Assembly (NCBI GenBank): GCA_009859145.1
Contig: VRVR01000037.1
Span: 14,892-78,891, forward strand
Source of the DNA: Andalucia godoyi
Taxonomy: Eukaryota > Discoba > Jakobea > Jakobida > Andaluciidae
Length of the DNA: 64,000 nt
Direction of reading: 5' to 3'
This document shows, piece after piece, positions 9,973-20,094 of the stretch. Made by a program: the position numbers and the translations under genes. The notes beneath the pieces are model-generated. The model saw only the letters and a program-made list of their open reading frames with translations, made no database searches and was not told where the DNA came from. Each line of letters opens with the position of its first letter. The first letter of the stretch is position 1.

Positions 9973-12060
9973 ATGGCTGTTTCGTCAAAAAAGATTCGGT
10001 TTAACAGTCTTGTTTCGGAAGCAGATTCATGTTTCCGGAAACGAGAGTTTGAGCGGGCATGCCAATTCTACACAGAAGCACTCGACATTGACGCTACAGA
10101 CAAGACCGTTCTTTTACAGCGCTGTCGATGTTATATTTCTCTTGGGGTTCCTGAACGCGGAGTCATGGACGCGGAGTCGACACTCAAACTTGACAAGACC
10201 TTTTGGAGAGGTGTGTTGGCAAAGGCGCAGGCATTGTATGCAGGAGGGAATTTTGAGTTTGCACTCATTCAGTATTACCGAGGGGCGCGCATGCGGCCCG
10301 ACATTGATGATTTCAGACTTGGTGTGCAAAAATGCAAGGCTGCAATTAACGAATCAGTCGATCAGGAAGAATTGGACTCCTGGATGCGTGAGCGGGGATC
10401 GACGACCGTGACACCGTTTGAGGACTTTGAGCTGGAGGCCTTGCCACGAGCGTTTTCTGCCCCCGCTTCGCATATGAGAGCAGTGTCTGCGGATGCGTCT
10501 CCACGAAGGCCGCTGCAACCAGGAGCAACGATCAAGCCGACTTCTCCGGCTCCTGCGTCTGCGTCTGCGTCTGCGAATCCAAACTCGTCAACCAGGGCCA
10601 TTCCGCGATTGGACCTTTCGGACTTGCAGACGGCGCCATCTGGACGAACAGTCGTCTCTGCAACATCGTCGCAGTTCATTCAGGAGGAAGAGGAGCTGAA
10701 TCCGTCCAACCGCCGGTCGCGATCTGCAAGGAGACCGCGATCCTCGAAAGAACTGCTTGGAGCGCTGAATGCCGACCTCCAATTTTTGGCCGAGCTGAAG
10801 GAGGATACGATTCTTCGAAAGTCAGTGGGACGCACCCAAGGTCCGTCGGCAGTTTCGTCGCTTGTCGATGACGGTGTTGCGTTCATGGAAAAGAGACGTG
10901 AGTTTTGGAAGCAGCAAATGCCACCGCAGGATCCGTCTCGCAAGACTGCGAACGGAGCATTGTCCACGCGCCGGTCGGCGTCGACTGCCCGGTCGTATGG
11001 TTCGCGTTCAGTGTCGCTGACAACTTCGCGATCGACGTCGTCAAAGGTCCTTGCACCATCGTCTGCGCGAGGGCCTGTCACCGCATTGGATGCAGTTGAC
11101 CATGCCTCGGACTCTGAAGAAGAAATTGTCGCGAGGCCACAGCCTCCGGTTTCTGCTCGCTCACAAGCGTCATCGCGCTCCAAACAATCCGCAAACGGCA
11201 GAAGCGTCTCATCGGGACGTGGAGATACGACGAACAGTGTTGTTTCCAAGGATAAACAACAGTCGCAGTTCGCGCAACAACAGCAACAGCAACAGCAGAA
11301 TGTCAAGCTCGCGGTTCCCCAGCAGAAACAACGGCATTTGCAGCAAACCAAGTATGCGATTGAAATGTTGGAAAAGATCAACCAGTCGATTGAAAGCGGG
11401 GAACTGGAGAATGCGCTAAAGTACTCCAAGGCATTCTTGTCGAAGCTGGCGACTCTCGATCTCTCCGACAAACCTCGAATTCTCGGCAATGTGTATTCCT
11501 TGATGGGAACGACGTACCTAGAGCTCGACAAGCTCACTTTAGCTGCGATCCACCACCGGAAAGATCTTGACATTGCTATGCGGTATTCGTACACGGACTC
11601 GTACATGCGGTCGCTGGAGAATCTCGGTATCACTTACGAGCGCATGGGAGACTACGCACAGGCTATTCGCATGTGGGAGAAGAAGCTGGATAGCAGCACA
11701 GAGGATGAACAGAGCCGTTTATGGGAAGACATCGGACGGTGTTATTATCAACTTAACGATTGCGAAACTGCCATTTCCTTCGCACAAAAGGCCCTGGATG
11801 CGGCAACACAGAGCAATGATCGCGAGAGAATGTTGTCCGTGCAGTACACGATCGGTCATACATTCTGCAAGATTCGCCAATTTTCCAAGGCGCTGCCCTA
11901 TTTTGAGGGCTACCTTGGTTTGGCCAAGCAGCTGGGGGATGTGGTCGCCGAGGCAAATGCGCTTACGGACTTGGGCAACGCGTACCTGGAGCTGGGAGAT
12001 GTTCCGAAGAGTATCTCGTATCAACAACAAGCAATGTCCTTGTCGTCCAAGCTGCAATAA
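9973..12060 (+). CDS. ODAD4: Outer dynein arm docking complex subunit 4 (TTC25-like)
   Basis: The protein has 695 residues. N-terminal TPRs occupy about 10-130 and a C-terminal TPR array about 455-690. They are separated by a Ser/Arg-rich low-complexity linker and a poly-Gln run near 430-445. Two features match the TTC25 family rather than a generic TPR protein: the element after the first TPR block (LGVQKCKAAI) and the central block LLGALNADLQFLAELKED followed by FMEKRREFWKQQ. In animals and algae this protein helps dock outer dynein arms on doublet microtubules. Its presence implies a motile flagellum. Confidence 0.82.
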   Translation: MAVSSKKIRFNSLVSEADSCFRKREFERACQFYTEALDIDATDKTVLLQRCRCYISLGVPERGVMDAESTLKLDKTFWRGVLAKAQALYAGGNFEFALIQYYRGARMRPDIDDFRLGVQKCKAAINESVDQEELDSWMRERGSTTVTPFEDFELEALPRAFSAPASHMRAVSADASPRRPLQPGATIKPTSPAPASASASANPNSSTRAIPRLDLSDLQTAPSGRTVVSATSSQFIQEEEELNPSNRRSRSARRPRSSKELLGALNADLQFLAELKEDTILRKSVGRTQGPSAVSSLVDDGVAFMEKRREFWKQQMPPQDPSRKTANGALSTRRSASTARSYGSRSVSLTTSRSTSSKVLAPSSARGPVTALDAVDHASDSEEEIVARPQPPVSARSQASSRSKQSANGRSVSSGRGDTTNSVVSKDKQQSQFAQQQQQQQQNVKLAVPQQKQRHLQQTKYAIEMLEKINQSIESGELENALKYSKAFLSKLATLDLSDKPRILGNVYSLMGTTYLELDKLTLAAIHHRKDLDIAMRYSYTDSYMRSLENLGITYERMGDYAQAIRMWEKKLDSSTEDEQSRLWEDIGRCYYQLNDCETAISFAQKALDAATQSNDRERMLSVQYTIGHTFCKIRQFSKALPYFEGYLGLAKQLGDVVAEANALTDLGNAYLELGDVPKSISYQQQAMSLSSKLQ

Positions 12061-12186
12061 GGCCCCAGGACACGTCCAAGTTTTTGCGGCTGACCTTGAA
12101 GGAGTTTGTACAGTTTTTCGCAAATCAAAATGAAGAAATAATAAGATAATTCACAACCCCCCGACGCAACAGGAATTGGTATATGC

Positions 12187-12480
12187 GACGCTTACATTGG
12201 ATACTCGCTGTTTTATACGCGCATCGTCTGGTGCGCACGGTCCTGCATCGGATCCGCCGCGTAGCCTTTAAAAAAACCTTCCGCGATGCGATCGTACTGG
12301 CTGCACAGCCACTTCGCAACACGGCGGTGCGTGTCATGCCACAGATCCCCAGATCCCCAGATACGTTGAATGAGCATCGACAACGAACGATATCGAAGCG
12401 CATGCAGAATTGGCAAAGTCAAGCTCAGACGTTTTTTATGATAACGGATTTTCCATCCGCACAACAACCAAAAAAAATCC
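12187..12480 (-). mobile_element. Degraded Fanzor-like element relic C
   Basis: This lies between the convergent stops of ODAD4 and the protease. Its left edge on the plus strand, CGCTTACATT, matches the outer end of the 19.95-kb element. About 41 nt inward comes GTCCTGCATC, against GTCTTGCATC at 42 nt in that element. On the minus strand (12213-12467) it encodes a Fanzor/TnpB-like helical segment. The conserved 19-nt hairpin motif is not recognisable here, so this is a more diverged copy. Confidence 0.45.
12213..12467 (-). pseudogene. Fanzor-like nuclease fragment (HRRVAKWL segment)
   Basis: The frame contains DLWHDTHRRVAKWLCSQYD, resembling the LH(K/R)xxAxxLxxxYDxI segment of TnpB/Fanzor nucleases. 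It then runs into MQD-containing 3' sequence also seen in the 54.4-kb element. There are no catalytic RuvC motifs and no plausible start. A duplicated GGGGATCT within it hints at decay. The assignment rests on motif resemblance by eye. Confidence 0.4.
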
Positions 12481-12483
12481 CGT

Positions 12484-13695
12484 TTAAACCTTGGAGGAAG
12501 TCACGGCCTTGTTGATGCCGCAAGTGCCCACTCCACCAGTGCGGACGATACGGAAATATCCAGCCTCGCCCCATCCAGCCTACGAATCCAAAAATAAAAA
12601 ATAAAAAAGTGAGTGGAAATTGGACCACATGCAACACCAGAGTGCTGCCAAAAAGCGAAACACATACGCCCCAAGAGTTCTTGACGATCCACACCGGCTG
12701 CGGGATCAGACCGAAATCCTTTGAAGTTTCCCAGCCACTAACCATCCGCGAAAAGAAAAGAAAAAGAAACGAAAAGACGTCAGAAAACAACGAACAGATG
12801 CACTCGAAAAACGTGAAACAGAGAGAGAAACGAAAAAAACATACACCATAAGAACTGCATGATCAAGCTGTGCACCGCAGGTGAACGGCTCGACAATGCC
12901 GCCGATGTAGGACTGGAGAACGTTTGCATCTAATGCAACCGACAATGGTCCAATCTCATAGAGAGCAGACTGGATTGCAGCAACATCCTGAGTGATGTTG
13001 ACATAAGACGAGATCTTAGCGACAACCTTGGACGCATCGAAGCGGCACTTGTCGTCAACACCCTCGTACGGGTACGACGACTCTCCCTCGAGACCTCCAG
13101 TGGAGATCAAGTACTCGTATGCGGCAAACGGCCATCCGCCGTTGCAACCTGCCATTTCGGAGTCGCAATCCACAACCTGCTGGGGAGCAAGAGGAACGAG
13201 TCCCTTTCCTGCCTTGGCCCACTGTCCTTCGACGTTCTGCACGGCGGAGAACGCCCAGCACGAGCCACACTGACCCTGGTCCTTAACGGGTGTCACGAGC
13301 CCCTTGGTGCGCCAGTCGAAGGCATCAGGGAGGTCCTTGACGGACGTCTTCGGTGTATAAGTGGAATGGGCAGCTCCAGAGATCTCAGCGGCCGTGTACT
13401 TGCGAGGCAAGTAGGTGGCGCGGAACTCCTCCGGGGACAAGTCAGAGAACTTGGTGATTCCGTACTCGGCAAGCTTGGACTTGGACTGAATCTCGTTCAC
13501 GCGGGCAAGGTTGGCCTTGAAGATCTGGTAGCGGTGGCCGGTCTCAACATCACCGTAGGCAAGTCCGTTGCGGTACTTGTTGAGGAAGAACTGGAAATGC
13601 TTCTGCATCTCAGCCTCGTTGTCAACATTAAAGAAGGCCGCAGATGCGGTGCACGCAAGTGCGGCAACCACAAAAATGGCAACTACAGCACGCAT
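12484..13695 (-). CDS. Secreted or lysosomal cathepsin L-like cysteine protease
   Basis: The gene is join(12484..12579, 12668..12737, 12845..13695) on the minus strand and encodes 338 residues. A signal peptide (1-19) is followed by an I29-type inhibitory prodomain (about 30-95) and papain-fold peptidase. The catalytic triad is C146 (GQCGSCWAFS), H279 (LDHAV) and N304 (KNSWG), with the oxyanion Q140 and the CNGG motif. Both introns (12738-12844, 107 nt; 12580-12667, 88 nt) have GTATGT donors and TAG acceptors. They are needed to join the His, Asn and C-terminal AGWGEAGYFRI segments. The inferred role is digestion of food in the endolysosomal system. Confidence 0.93.
12580..12667 (-). other. 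Intron 2 of the cysteine protease
   Basis: Donor GTATGT follows NSWG; acceptor TTCGTAG precedes AGWGEAGYF. The 88-nt intron is phase 0. It is the shortest intron found. Confidence 0.9.
12738..12844 (-). other. Intron 1 of the cysteine protease
   Basis: Donor GTATGT within the valine codon of AVLMV; acceptor GGTTAG. The 107-nt intron is phase 2. Joining gives DHAVLMVGW, the expected family sequence. Confidence 0.9.
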
Positions 13696-13717
13696 TTTGT
13701 GATATAATGGGGACTTG

Positions 13718-13748
<31 letters not shown>

Positions 13749-14016
13749 GAGAAAAGGATCAAAAAAGAAATCAGAGAAGCGTAGAAAGGCAGGTCGGCCG
13801 GGTTGGGGATGTGCAGAGGGCCCGTCAGTTTGTCCAGTTTGCTCGTTGCGGCAGATTGTCAGTTTTGTCAGTGAGGAATTCCCACGGAAATCGGTTGTTT
13901 GGAGGAAGGAAGGAGGGGGGGAGGTTCCATCAATTGAAGCTGCTTTTTTTTTAAACGTTTACATTCTTTTTTACATTCGTTTGTTTCCTAGTTTTTCCCC
14001 GACTCCGCTTCTTTTT

Positions 14017-17000
14017 TTACAACGGAGGCTCAAGCCGTTTTTCAAGCGAGATCGACACTGTTTTTGGGATGACTTGGCGCACGACCGATCGGTTGACGGA
14101 TGGAACGGTCGACGAGACCCTGGAGCGGTCAGTAGGATCGAGAATTTCCTCCCAGTTCGGCTCCGGAAAGCCAAACACAGTGGACCCTGTCCGCCCGTGC
14201 ACAAAGTACGTCGTAGCCTCCCCGACACCCTTGAGCATAACGGTGCGTGTTTCGCAGTCATATATGGAATGGACGCGTTCAAACGTGGCTCTGGAAATGT
14301 GAATGCGTCCAGGATAGCCAGTAGACTCGAGACGAGAGCAGATGTTCACATCCTCAGAGTACACGTCCCAGATGTACCGGTTCTCGCCAATGCAGCCTGC
14401 GATGACTTGGCCCGAGTGTACTCCAACACGGATCTGCAGCGGCTCTTTCAGCCCCAACATGCCGCTCTCATTTAAGCGCTTGACAAGCTCCATGCATGCA
14501 AAAGAAAATTCAATCATCCGGACAGGATGGTCAACGCACGGCTGCGGGGCTCCGGCAACACACAGATACGCATCGCCGATCGTCTTGACCTTTTCCACAC
14601 CGTAGTGCAGAGCCAGGCGGTCCATTCCGGTCACCAGCGTGTTCAGCATTCGAACAAGGTGGGCGGGAGTCAGAACAGAGGACAGCTGTGTAAACCCTTT
14701 GATATCACTGAAGAATATCGTTACTTCATCAAACATGTCCGCAATCAAGGTTTCTCCGCGCTGCAGCCTGTCCGCAACGGAGGAAGGCAGAATGTTCTGC
14801 AGCAGCGTGTCCGCTCGGCGCTTCTCTGCCTCGAGGAGAGTTTCACGGCGCACTGTTTCACTCATATCTCGAACGAACACGAGAAACGTGACCGTGGTGT
14901 CTGCAGAATTGCGCTCCGATTCAGCATCTTTCAGTTCCGCATGTGAAGTGTCCGAAGTGCGCGAAATATCCAATCGAACGGGAAATGGAGCCCCGGACAG
15001 TCCTCGCGAAAACTGCACATCGATGTGCCGCGTCACGGAGTCTGGCGCGAGGGCTCGCTGGATAAGAACCGTGTCATCCGCCGTCGCTGCAAAGGAGCTC
15101 AGAGACCTGCCTAATACCATGCGATTTTCCAGACCCATCATGGAGCAAAAGGCTCGGTTGCAGTTCTCAACTCGAGGATCTCGACTGCCGGAAGGCACGC
15201 CAAGCTGGCTGCCTGACCCTTTTCTGCCGGTGCTTTCCTCGTCAGTGATGACTGCTGGCGATATTCTCTGATCCCCGTCACCAAATGCGGACACATGAAG
15301 GGCAATTTCAAGAATTCCGTCCTTGGAGGTTTCTAGCAGTCTCGAGAAACGCGTTTGCAAATCGACTTGACGTTCCACCAACTGAAGCTTCGACAGCTTC
15401 AGCAGATCCGCATGATACACATTGGCATCCTCTCCAGTGTAAGCACTATCTCCAAAAAGGATCACTCCAAACAGGGGCCACGACTTGAGCCAGTTCCAAG
15501 GCAGCCAGAGGAACAACAAGCGTGCGCGCTGAGACTCGTGCTCCAGGCCAGCCAAAGAACGGATGAGCCATGCAAAGCAAACGAAGAGAATTGGAAGCAG
15601 CACAGCGAAACTAACAATGACGGAAGTATACAGAATGCTCACGCGGGAGTCGTACGCAGAATTCTGGTAGCGGAGCAACGTAAGAAACTGAGCCACGAGG
15701 TACGTTTCTATCTCAGATATAGATGCATACAGCGGAAGATTCAGGTCAGAGGGATTCTGTGCGAACGACACCCATTGCGACACGGCAGTCAGATAGTCAG
15801 CGAGCAAAGATGTAAGAGGTCGGCAAGTAATGAGCGTTTGATCGCTGCAAATCGCGTCGTAATGCATGGAATCTGCTCGAGAATCAAGACCGTCAAACTT
15901 GGAACGGAGCTCCAGGTCTGCCTGTGCAACAGTTCGCAAGAGTTCCTGAAGTTCCGCTGAGATCTGCGATCGCGATGACCACGCACGCGTATCGTTTGCG
16001 ACGAGTTCGACCGAGAGAGAATGCAAACGTGAAATGGTAGATCTGCGATCGCCCGACAGTGACGTCAAGTCTGTATTGTCGCGAAAGAACGTTAAGAAAA
16101 CAAACCCGTGAACACAAACAACCGTGATCAGGATAGAAGACAGCAGAAGCGTGGTGACGAACACAAAAGAAACCCGACGCAACGGATCCTTTCGAACACG
16201 AAACGGAACAACGCCATTGGAAGCTGCAAAGCTATCATCGTAGCCAGCAGCGTCGTCTGTTTCCATGTCGGATTCTGACGTCGCCGAATCGGTAGACCGT
16301 GTTCCTCGGATCTTGAACGCCGAAACAATGCGCTGAACCATTCCTTTTGGAATTGATCCAAAGAAGGAGTACAGCTGCGCACGGTTTTGGACGAATCGCT
16401 TGGACGCAGGATAGAACAACCCCAGAAACAAGAACAGAGGGACCACCCAGCCGATGCAAAGCAGCACAACCAGCACGATCACGAATGCCGCGTACGTATC
16501 GTCATATACAGAGACGATCTTTTTGAAACTTCCCGAAAGAAACGAAAACATCACGGAAATGTTGTTATCAAGCACAAATCGCACGGATGCATCGGTGGTG
16601 GCGTTGGATTGCAGCGTTGCAACGGCATTAGTTCTCGCCAGGCTGGACGCCAACTGGCCTACACGCACCGTCAAATCCTTCATGCTCACCTGTCGTCCCG
16701 TGGTGTCAAAGGAGTCTGTTGCGGGAAGGTACAATTTGGGCGTAACCTTTTCCTTAAGGATTTCATTCTTCTTTGCGGTATTTGGAACAGAGGCGGATTC
16801 CACATTCCGCATGTTGGTCTGGAGAAGATCACCTTCGCTCTGCAGTTCTGCAACATGTCCTGGGACGGTTGGCTGCAAGATTCCCAACCGCATTGCAACT
16901 GCCACGCCCTGCGAAATTCGACGATTCCGACTGACAAGGATCAGCGTTTCCGACGCTCCCGAGTACGTACTGAACATGTACAAGGTGACGCCAAAAGCGA

Positions 17001-19251
17001 CGCATACACAACAAAGCACAATAAACGCCGACAAGAGTACGGAAAGACGAAGACGAAAGATTTGCTTGTCCTTCAGCAAGATGATCGTGTTGTGCCAAGC
17101 ATTCACGCGAGCCACCTGAGTCGCTGGAATTGACGACGCAACTTCGCTGTTGGGCTCTGCGATTTTTTCCATCTCAAACAGAAACCCGTGGTAGGCCTTT
17201 TCGATCTCGGTATCCTTGGGAAAGCGCTGCTTGAGGATATCAAAATATCGCTCGGCCAGGCGAATATGATCGTCGATGGAGGACACCACTCGTGGAAGCG
17301 TGGACACATCCGGCTTGGGAGACAGCAGCAGTTTCCAGAAGGCACGGACCCTTCGAACGCACTTTTCGTGCTCTGCCCAAGGAAACAACAGAAGAGAAAG
17401 CACGCGGTTGTCGATCAACAGCACATTAATCAGAGAAGCAGAAAACCGCTTTGCAACAGAAAGTGATTCCGTGGATGCAACTTCGCGCAGCTTGGTCAAA
17501 CACAGACGCTCATCCAGCACGCAGGTGTAGTACAACGTTCGCGCATCTCTCGTCCGAAACCGGAATCGCTCTTCTTTGGGGTCCGTTAATTCTTCAGCTT
17601 CGATGGTCGCATGTCTCTTCTTCTTTCTCCCAGTCAAATCACGAAATGCGATACGAGATTCGCTGGTCGAATTTGGTTTTTCTGCGGAAGCATTCGACGG
17701 TCCTGTGACGTTTTGGAGCGAACGGATGTCCCCAGCCAAGGAGAGATAGAGACGCAGGCTGGAATAGTAGACCCAAACGGAATCGCAAGACGAATATTCC
17801 GGCTGTGTTAAAACGGTTTCGAACAAGTACATGCAGGATTGTACACGCTGCTGCATGTTCGCCTCCGAAGACCCCAGCAAGATTCGCGCAACAAATATCA
17901 TGTTGTCTGGTGAACTTAAGACGACCGCCCAAAACAAGCGGCGGGAGTTCTCTGTATACGGGGGAACCGGACGATTGTCTGCCATACTACTGCTGTTCGA
18001 AACGCTTTCCATAGACGGGAACGGGTCTGTCAAGGAGATGCTTTCGCTAGGAGAATCACTGCTACCTTCAGCTGCTGCTGCCGAGGCAGTCGTGGCTTCG
18101 CGCACAAGGCGAGGAACTGTCTTCATCTGCAAGAAAGAACGGCCGTTTAGCTCCATTGCTGTGGCAAACTGCTGGACGGTCTTTTGATACCTGTGCATAC
18201 GATACATTGTCCCCGCGGGAAAAGCAATGATCAGCAACACAATCAAAATTGGCATGTCCACGGACGGCGCAACACTGGAGTCCAACAGGCTGCACACACC
18301 AAGCCAAAAGCTCAGTGCAATCGCTGCCCATGAAACACCCACAAACAGCGCCCCGACATTTGGTTTCAAAAAAGGGTAGGAGAGACGAGAAACGACTTTC
18401 AGCAGACAAAGCCACAGCGCCGCAGACAAAAAGGCAGTCAGCAGAGGAACAGGAATGAGAACAAGGAGCAGCAGTGCAAGAGCTGGAAGAAGACGTATCG
18501 ACACGGACGTCAGTGGACACACAATGCCCGAAAAATCGAATCGACTCACTGGAACAAGGAGTGGGAATGCATGTGTGGTCGGCGCAAAGGCGGCAACGAC
18601 GGAGGTGGACGTGAGAATGGTAATAGTGGACAAGAACGCAAACGCTGCGAATGTCGCACCAGAGCAGCTTTGGTCGCTGAATGCACGCAAGTCCGCGTCA
18701 TCGTCGCAGGCTAGGAACAGGAGTGCGTGACGAAGGATTGTCAGATAGAACATGATTGTCAGTTCCACATGCAAAGAGGCAAAGCGGCAGATCATCCGAG
18801 GAGACTGCGAAAATGGTGTTTTGGTTAAGAATTGGAGTAAGCCTGCGACAACGACTCCAACGAGCTGCCACGTTACTAGCAAAATGCAAAGCTGCGATCG
18901 TAGTGTGAAGGAAGAAGACGAAACGGGAGAAAGGAGAAGGACGGCATCGGCAATCGTCGCCAAGACGTCAAGATTGGGAGAGTTTTGCGCGACGAAATGG
19001 AATCCGATGATGCAGACACACAGGATGTGAACAAGAAGCAGAGAAACCGAACAGCATCGTAGGAACGAAAACAACGTGGAGCAAGCGGGATCCAGTATCG
19101 TCACGTTGAGAACTCGCGACACAAACGGCGCAGTGTACGTACAGACAAACCGCACGGCCCTGGCTTTCAGCGCCGCGCTGAACAAGCGCGAGCGGAGCGA
19201 CGACACCGAAGAGGACCCATTCGATGAAGATCCATCTTCTGCTGGCTGCAT
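14017..19251 (-). CDS. Giant multi-pass PAS/adenylyl cyclase, TmcB-like architecture
   Basis: The protein has 1744 residues and starts at the first ATG (the frame opens at an upstream TTG). The N-terminal ~335 residues hold about eight hydrophobic segments. A soluble helical region (about 430-720) resembles the TmcB/TmcC-type region of protist signalling proteins. More membrane segments lie near residues 737, 927, 1034 and 1215. A PAS-like region (about 1305-1460) and a class III cyclase (about 1500-1700) follow. Metal motifs are FFSDIKGFT (near 1516) and IGDAY (near 1557). Specificity residues are a lysine in VEKVKTIGD and an aspartate in SEDVNICSR, the K/D pair of adenylyl cyclases. It is intronless. 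The ligand is unknown. Confidence 0.88.
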   Translation of the reverse strand: MQPAEDGSSSNGSSSVSSLRSRLFSAALKARAVRFVCTYTAPFVSRVLNVTILDPACSTLFSFLRCCSVSLLLVHILCVCIIGFHFVAQNSPNLDVLATIADAVLLLSPVSSSSFTLRSQLCILLVTWQLVGVVVAGLLQFLTKTPFSQSPRMICRFASLHVELTIMFYLTILRHALLFLACDDDADLRAFSDQSCSGATFAAFAFLSTITILTSTSVVAAFAPTTHAFPLLVPVSRFDFSGIVCPLTSVSIRLLPALALLLLVLIPVPLLTAFLSAALWLCLLKVVSRLSYPFLKPNVGALFVGVSWAAIALSFWLGVCSLLDSSVAPSVDMPILIVLLIIAFPAGTMYRMHRYQKTVQQFATAMELNGRSFLQMKTVPRLVREATTASAAAAEGSSDSPSESISLTDPFPSMESVSNSSSMADNRPVPPYTENSRRLFWAVVLSSPDNMIFVARILLGSSEANMQQRVQSCMYLFETVLTQPEYSSCDSVWVYYSSLRLYLSLAGDIRSLQNVTGPSNASAEKPNSTSESRIAFRDLTGRKKKRHATIEAEELTDPKEERFRFRTRDARTLYYTCVLDERLCLTKLREVASTESLSVAKRFSASLINVLLIDNRVLSLLLFPWAEHEKCVRRVRAFWKLLLSPKPDVSTLPRVVSSIDDHIRLAERYFDILKQRFPKDTEIEKAYHGFLFEMEKIAEPNSEVASSIPATQVARVNAWHNTIILLKDKQIFRLRLSVLLSAFIVLCCVCVAFGVTLYMFSTYSGASETLILVSRNRRISQGVAVAMRLGILQPTVPGHVAELQSEGDLLQTNMRNVESASVPNTAKKNEILKEKVTPKLYLPATDSFDTTGRQVSMKDLTVRVGQLASSLARTNAVATLQSNATTDASVRFVLDNNISVMFSFLSGSFKKIVSVYDDTYAAFVIVLVVLLCIGWVVPLFLFLGLFYPASKRFVQNRAQLYSFFGSIPKGMVQRIVSAFKIRGTRSTDSATSESDMETDDAAGYDDSFAASNGVVPFRVRKDPLRRVSFVFVTTLLLSSILITVVCVHGFVFLTFFRDNTDLTSLSGDRRSTISRLHSLSVELVANDTRAWSSRSQISAELQELLRTVAQADLELRSKFDGLDSRADSMHYDAICSDQTLITCRPLTSLLADYLTAVSQWVSFAQNPSDLNLPLYASISEIETYLVAQFLTLLRYQNSAYDSRVSILYTSVIVSFAVLLPILFVCFAWLIRSLAGLEHESQRARLLFLWLPWNWLKSWPLFGVILFGDSAYTGEDANVYHADLLKLSKLQLVERQVDLQTRFSRLLETSKDGILEIALHVSAFGDGDQRISPAVITDEESTGRKGSGSQLGVPSGSRDPRVENCNRAFCSMMGLENRMVLGRSLSSFAATADDTVLIQRALAPDSVTRHIDVQFSRGLSGAPFPVRLDISRTSDTSHAELKDAESERNSADTTVTFLVFVRDMSETVRRETLLEAEKRRADTLLQNILPSSVADRLQRGETLIADMFDEVTIFFSDIKGFTQLSSVLTPAHLVRMLNTLVTGMDRLALHYGVEKVKTIGDAYLCVAGAPQPCVDHPVRMIEFSFACMELVKRLNESGMLGLKEPLQIRVGVHSGQVIAGCIGENRYIWDVYSEDVNICSRLESTGYPGRIHISRATFERVHSIYDCETRTVMLKGVGEATTYFVHGRTGSTVFGFPEPNWEEILDPTDRSRVSSTVPSVNRSVVRQVIPKTVSISLEKRLEPPL

Positions 19252-19947
19252 GAAAACCAAAATACACCCTCTTCTATATGCGCACGCTTGTGTATGTATG
19301 TATGTATGTATGTATGCGTGTGTGTTTGTTTTGTTTGTAGCACTTCTCCTTTCCTACACTGCTGTGTTTTTTTGGTTGAAAATGCAAAGGATCGAAATTC
19401 TCCACAAGAGGAAAAAGATTTTTAAAAATTAGAATCCTGGGTGTTTTCCGCCTCTCTCTGTCACACACGCACCCACACGCACACACTCGCAGGAGCATTC
19501 AAGACGTGCAAAGGGACCGCGCACCGACGGGTGCAGCCTGCCGGTTTGCCCTCATGTACTGCACGAGGTGGTCGTCGTTCCTGTGGTCGCTGCTGGCGAT
19601 CCGGAGACCCGAACTCGATGCAGATTGCCGGAAAAATCAAGATTGTCAGAAGCTGATTTTCCATAATAGGCACTTTCGACCTACGCGTCTGAGCAGAACG
19701 AATTGTTCGACGGTCGATTTGCCTTCGAGTTCAGAGAACCAAAATGGCCTCTTCTGAAGAAAACAGGTCTCGAATCCTGAACGCCGCCATCACTCAGCAG
19801 AGCACCTCCCACGCTGTTCCTATTTGTCTGTAGCCGCGGAGGGGCAGTTGTTCATGGACCCTCAGGGTCCGCAGAAAAAGGAAGGAATACGTTGCATGAA
19901 TTCTTCGCTTTTTTCCGCTCCCTCTTTTCTTCCCCGTTCTGTTCACG
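19252..19947. other. Intergenic region with a short orphan ORF
   Basis: Upstream of the giant cyclase there is a TGTA-type repeat near 19290-19315 and a CA-rich stretch near 19463-19493. An ATG at 19744 opens a 29-codon frame beginning MASSEENRSR that ends shortly before the mobile element. A perfect 15-nt palindrome-like sequence (GGACCCTCAGGGTCC) is at 19856-19870. No established gene is recognised. Confidence 0.35.
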
Positions 19948-20017
19948 CTTACATTATACACTAAGTGTGCATATCTACGAATAGACATGCATATTCAGTC
20001 TTGCATCCCGATGCCGG

Positions 20018-20036
20018 GAAGGGGATAGGCCCCAAC
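20018..20036 (-). ncRNA. Conserved hairpin motif, candidate guide-RNA scaffold (copy A1)
   Basis: On the minus strand the motif is GTTGGGGCCTATCCCCTTC. GGGG and CCCC can pair around a five-base loop. An almost identical motif lies at the same relative place in the 54.4 and 57.4-kb elements. Fanzor/TnpB elements are known to encode their guide scaffold at this 3' end. That this motif belongs to such an RNA is inference. Confidence 0.35.
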
Positions 20037-20094
20037 GCGCCTCACGGCGCTCTTCAGATAAATGTTCCGCGCTCCGCTCCCAATCTCGATCAGT

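Noticed and set aside
12183-12515. Plus-strand 110-residue frame between ODAD4 and the protease
   Set aside because: It overlaps the protease's last exon in antisense and the Fanzor-like relic; no domain is visible and composition is Arg-rich shadow type.
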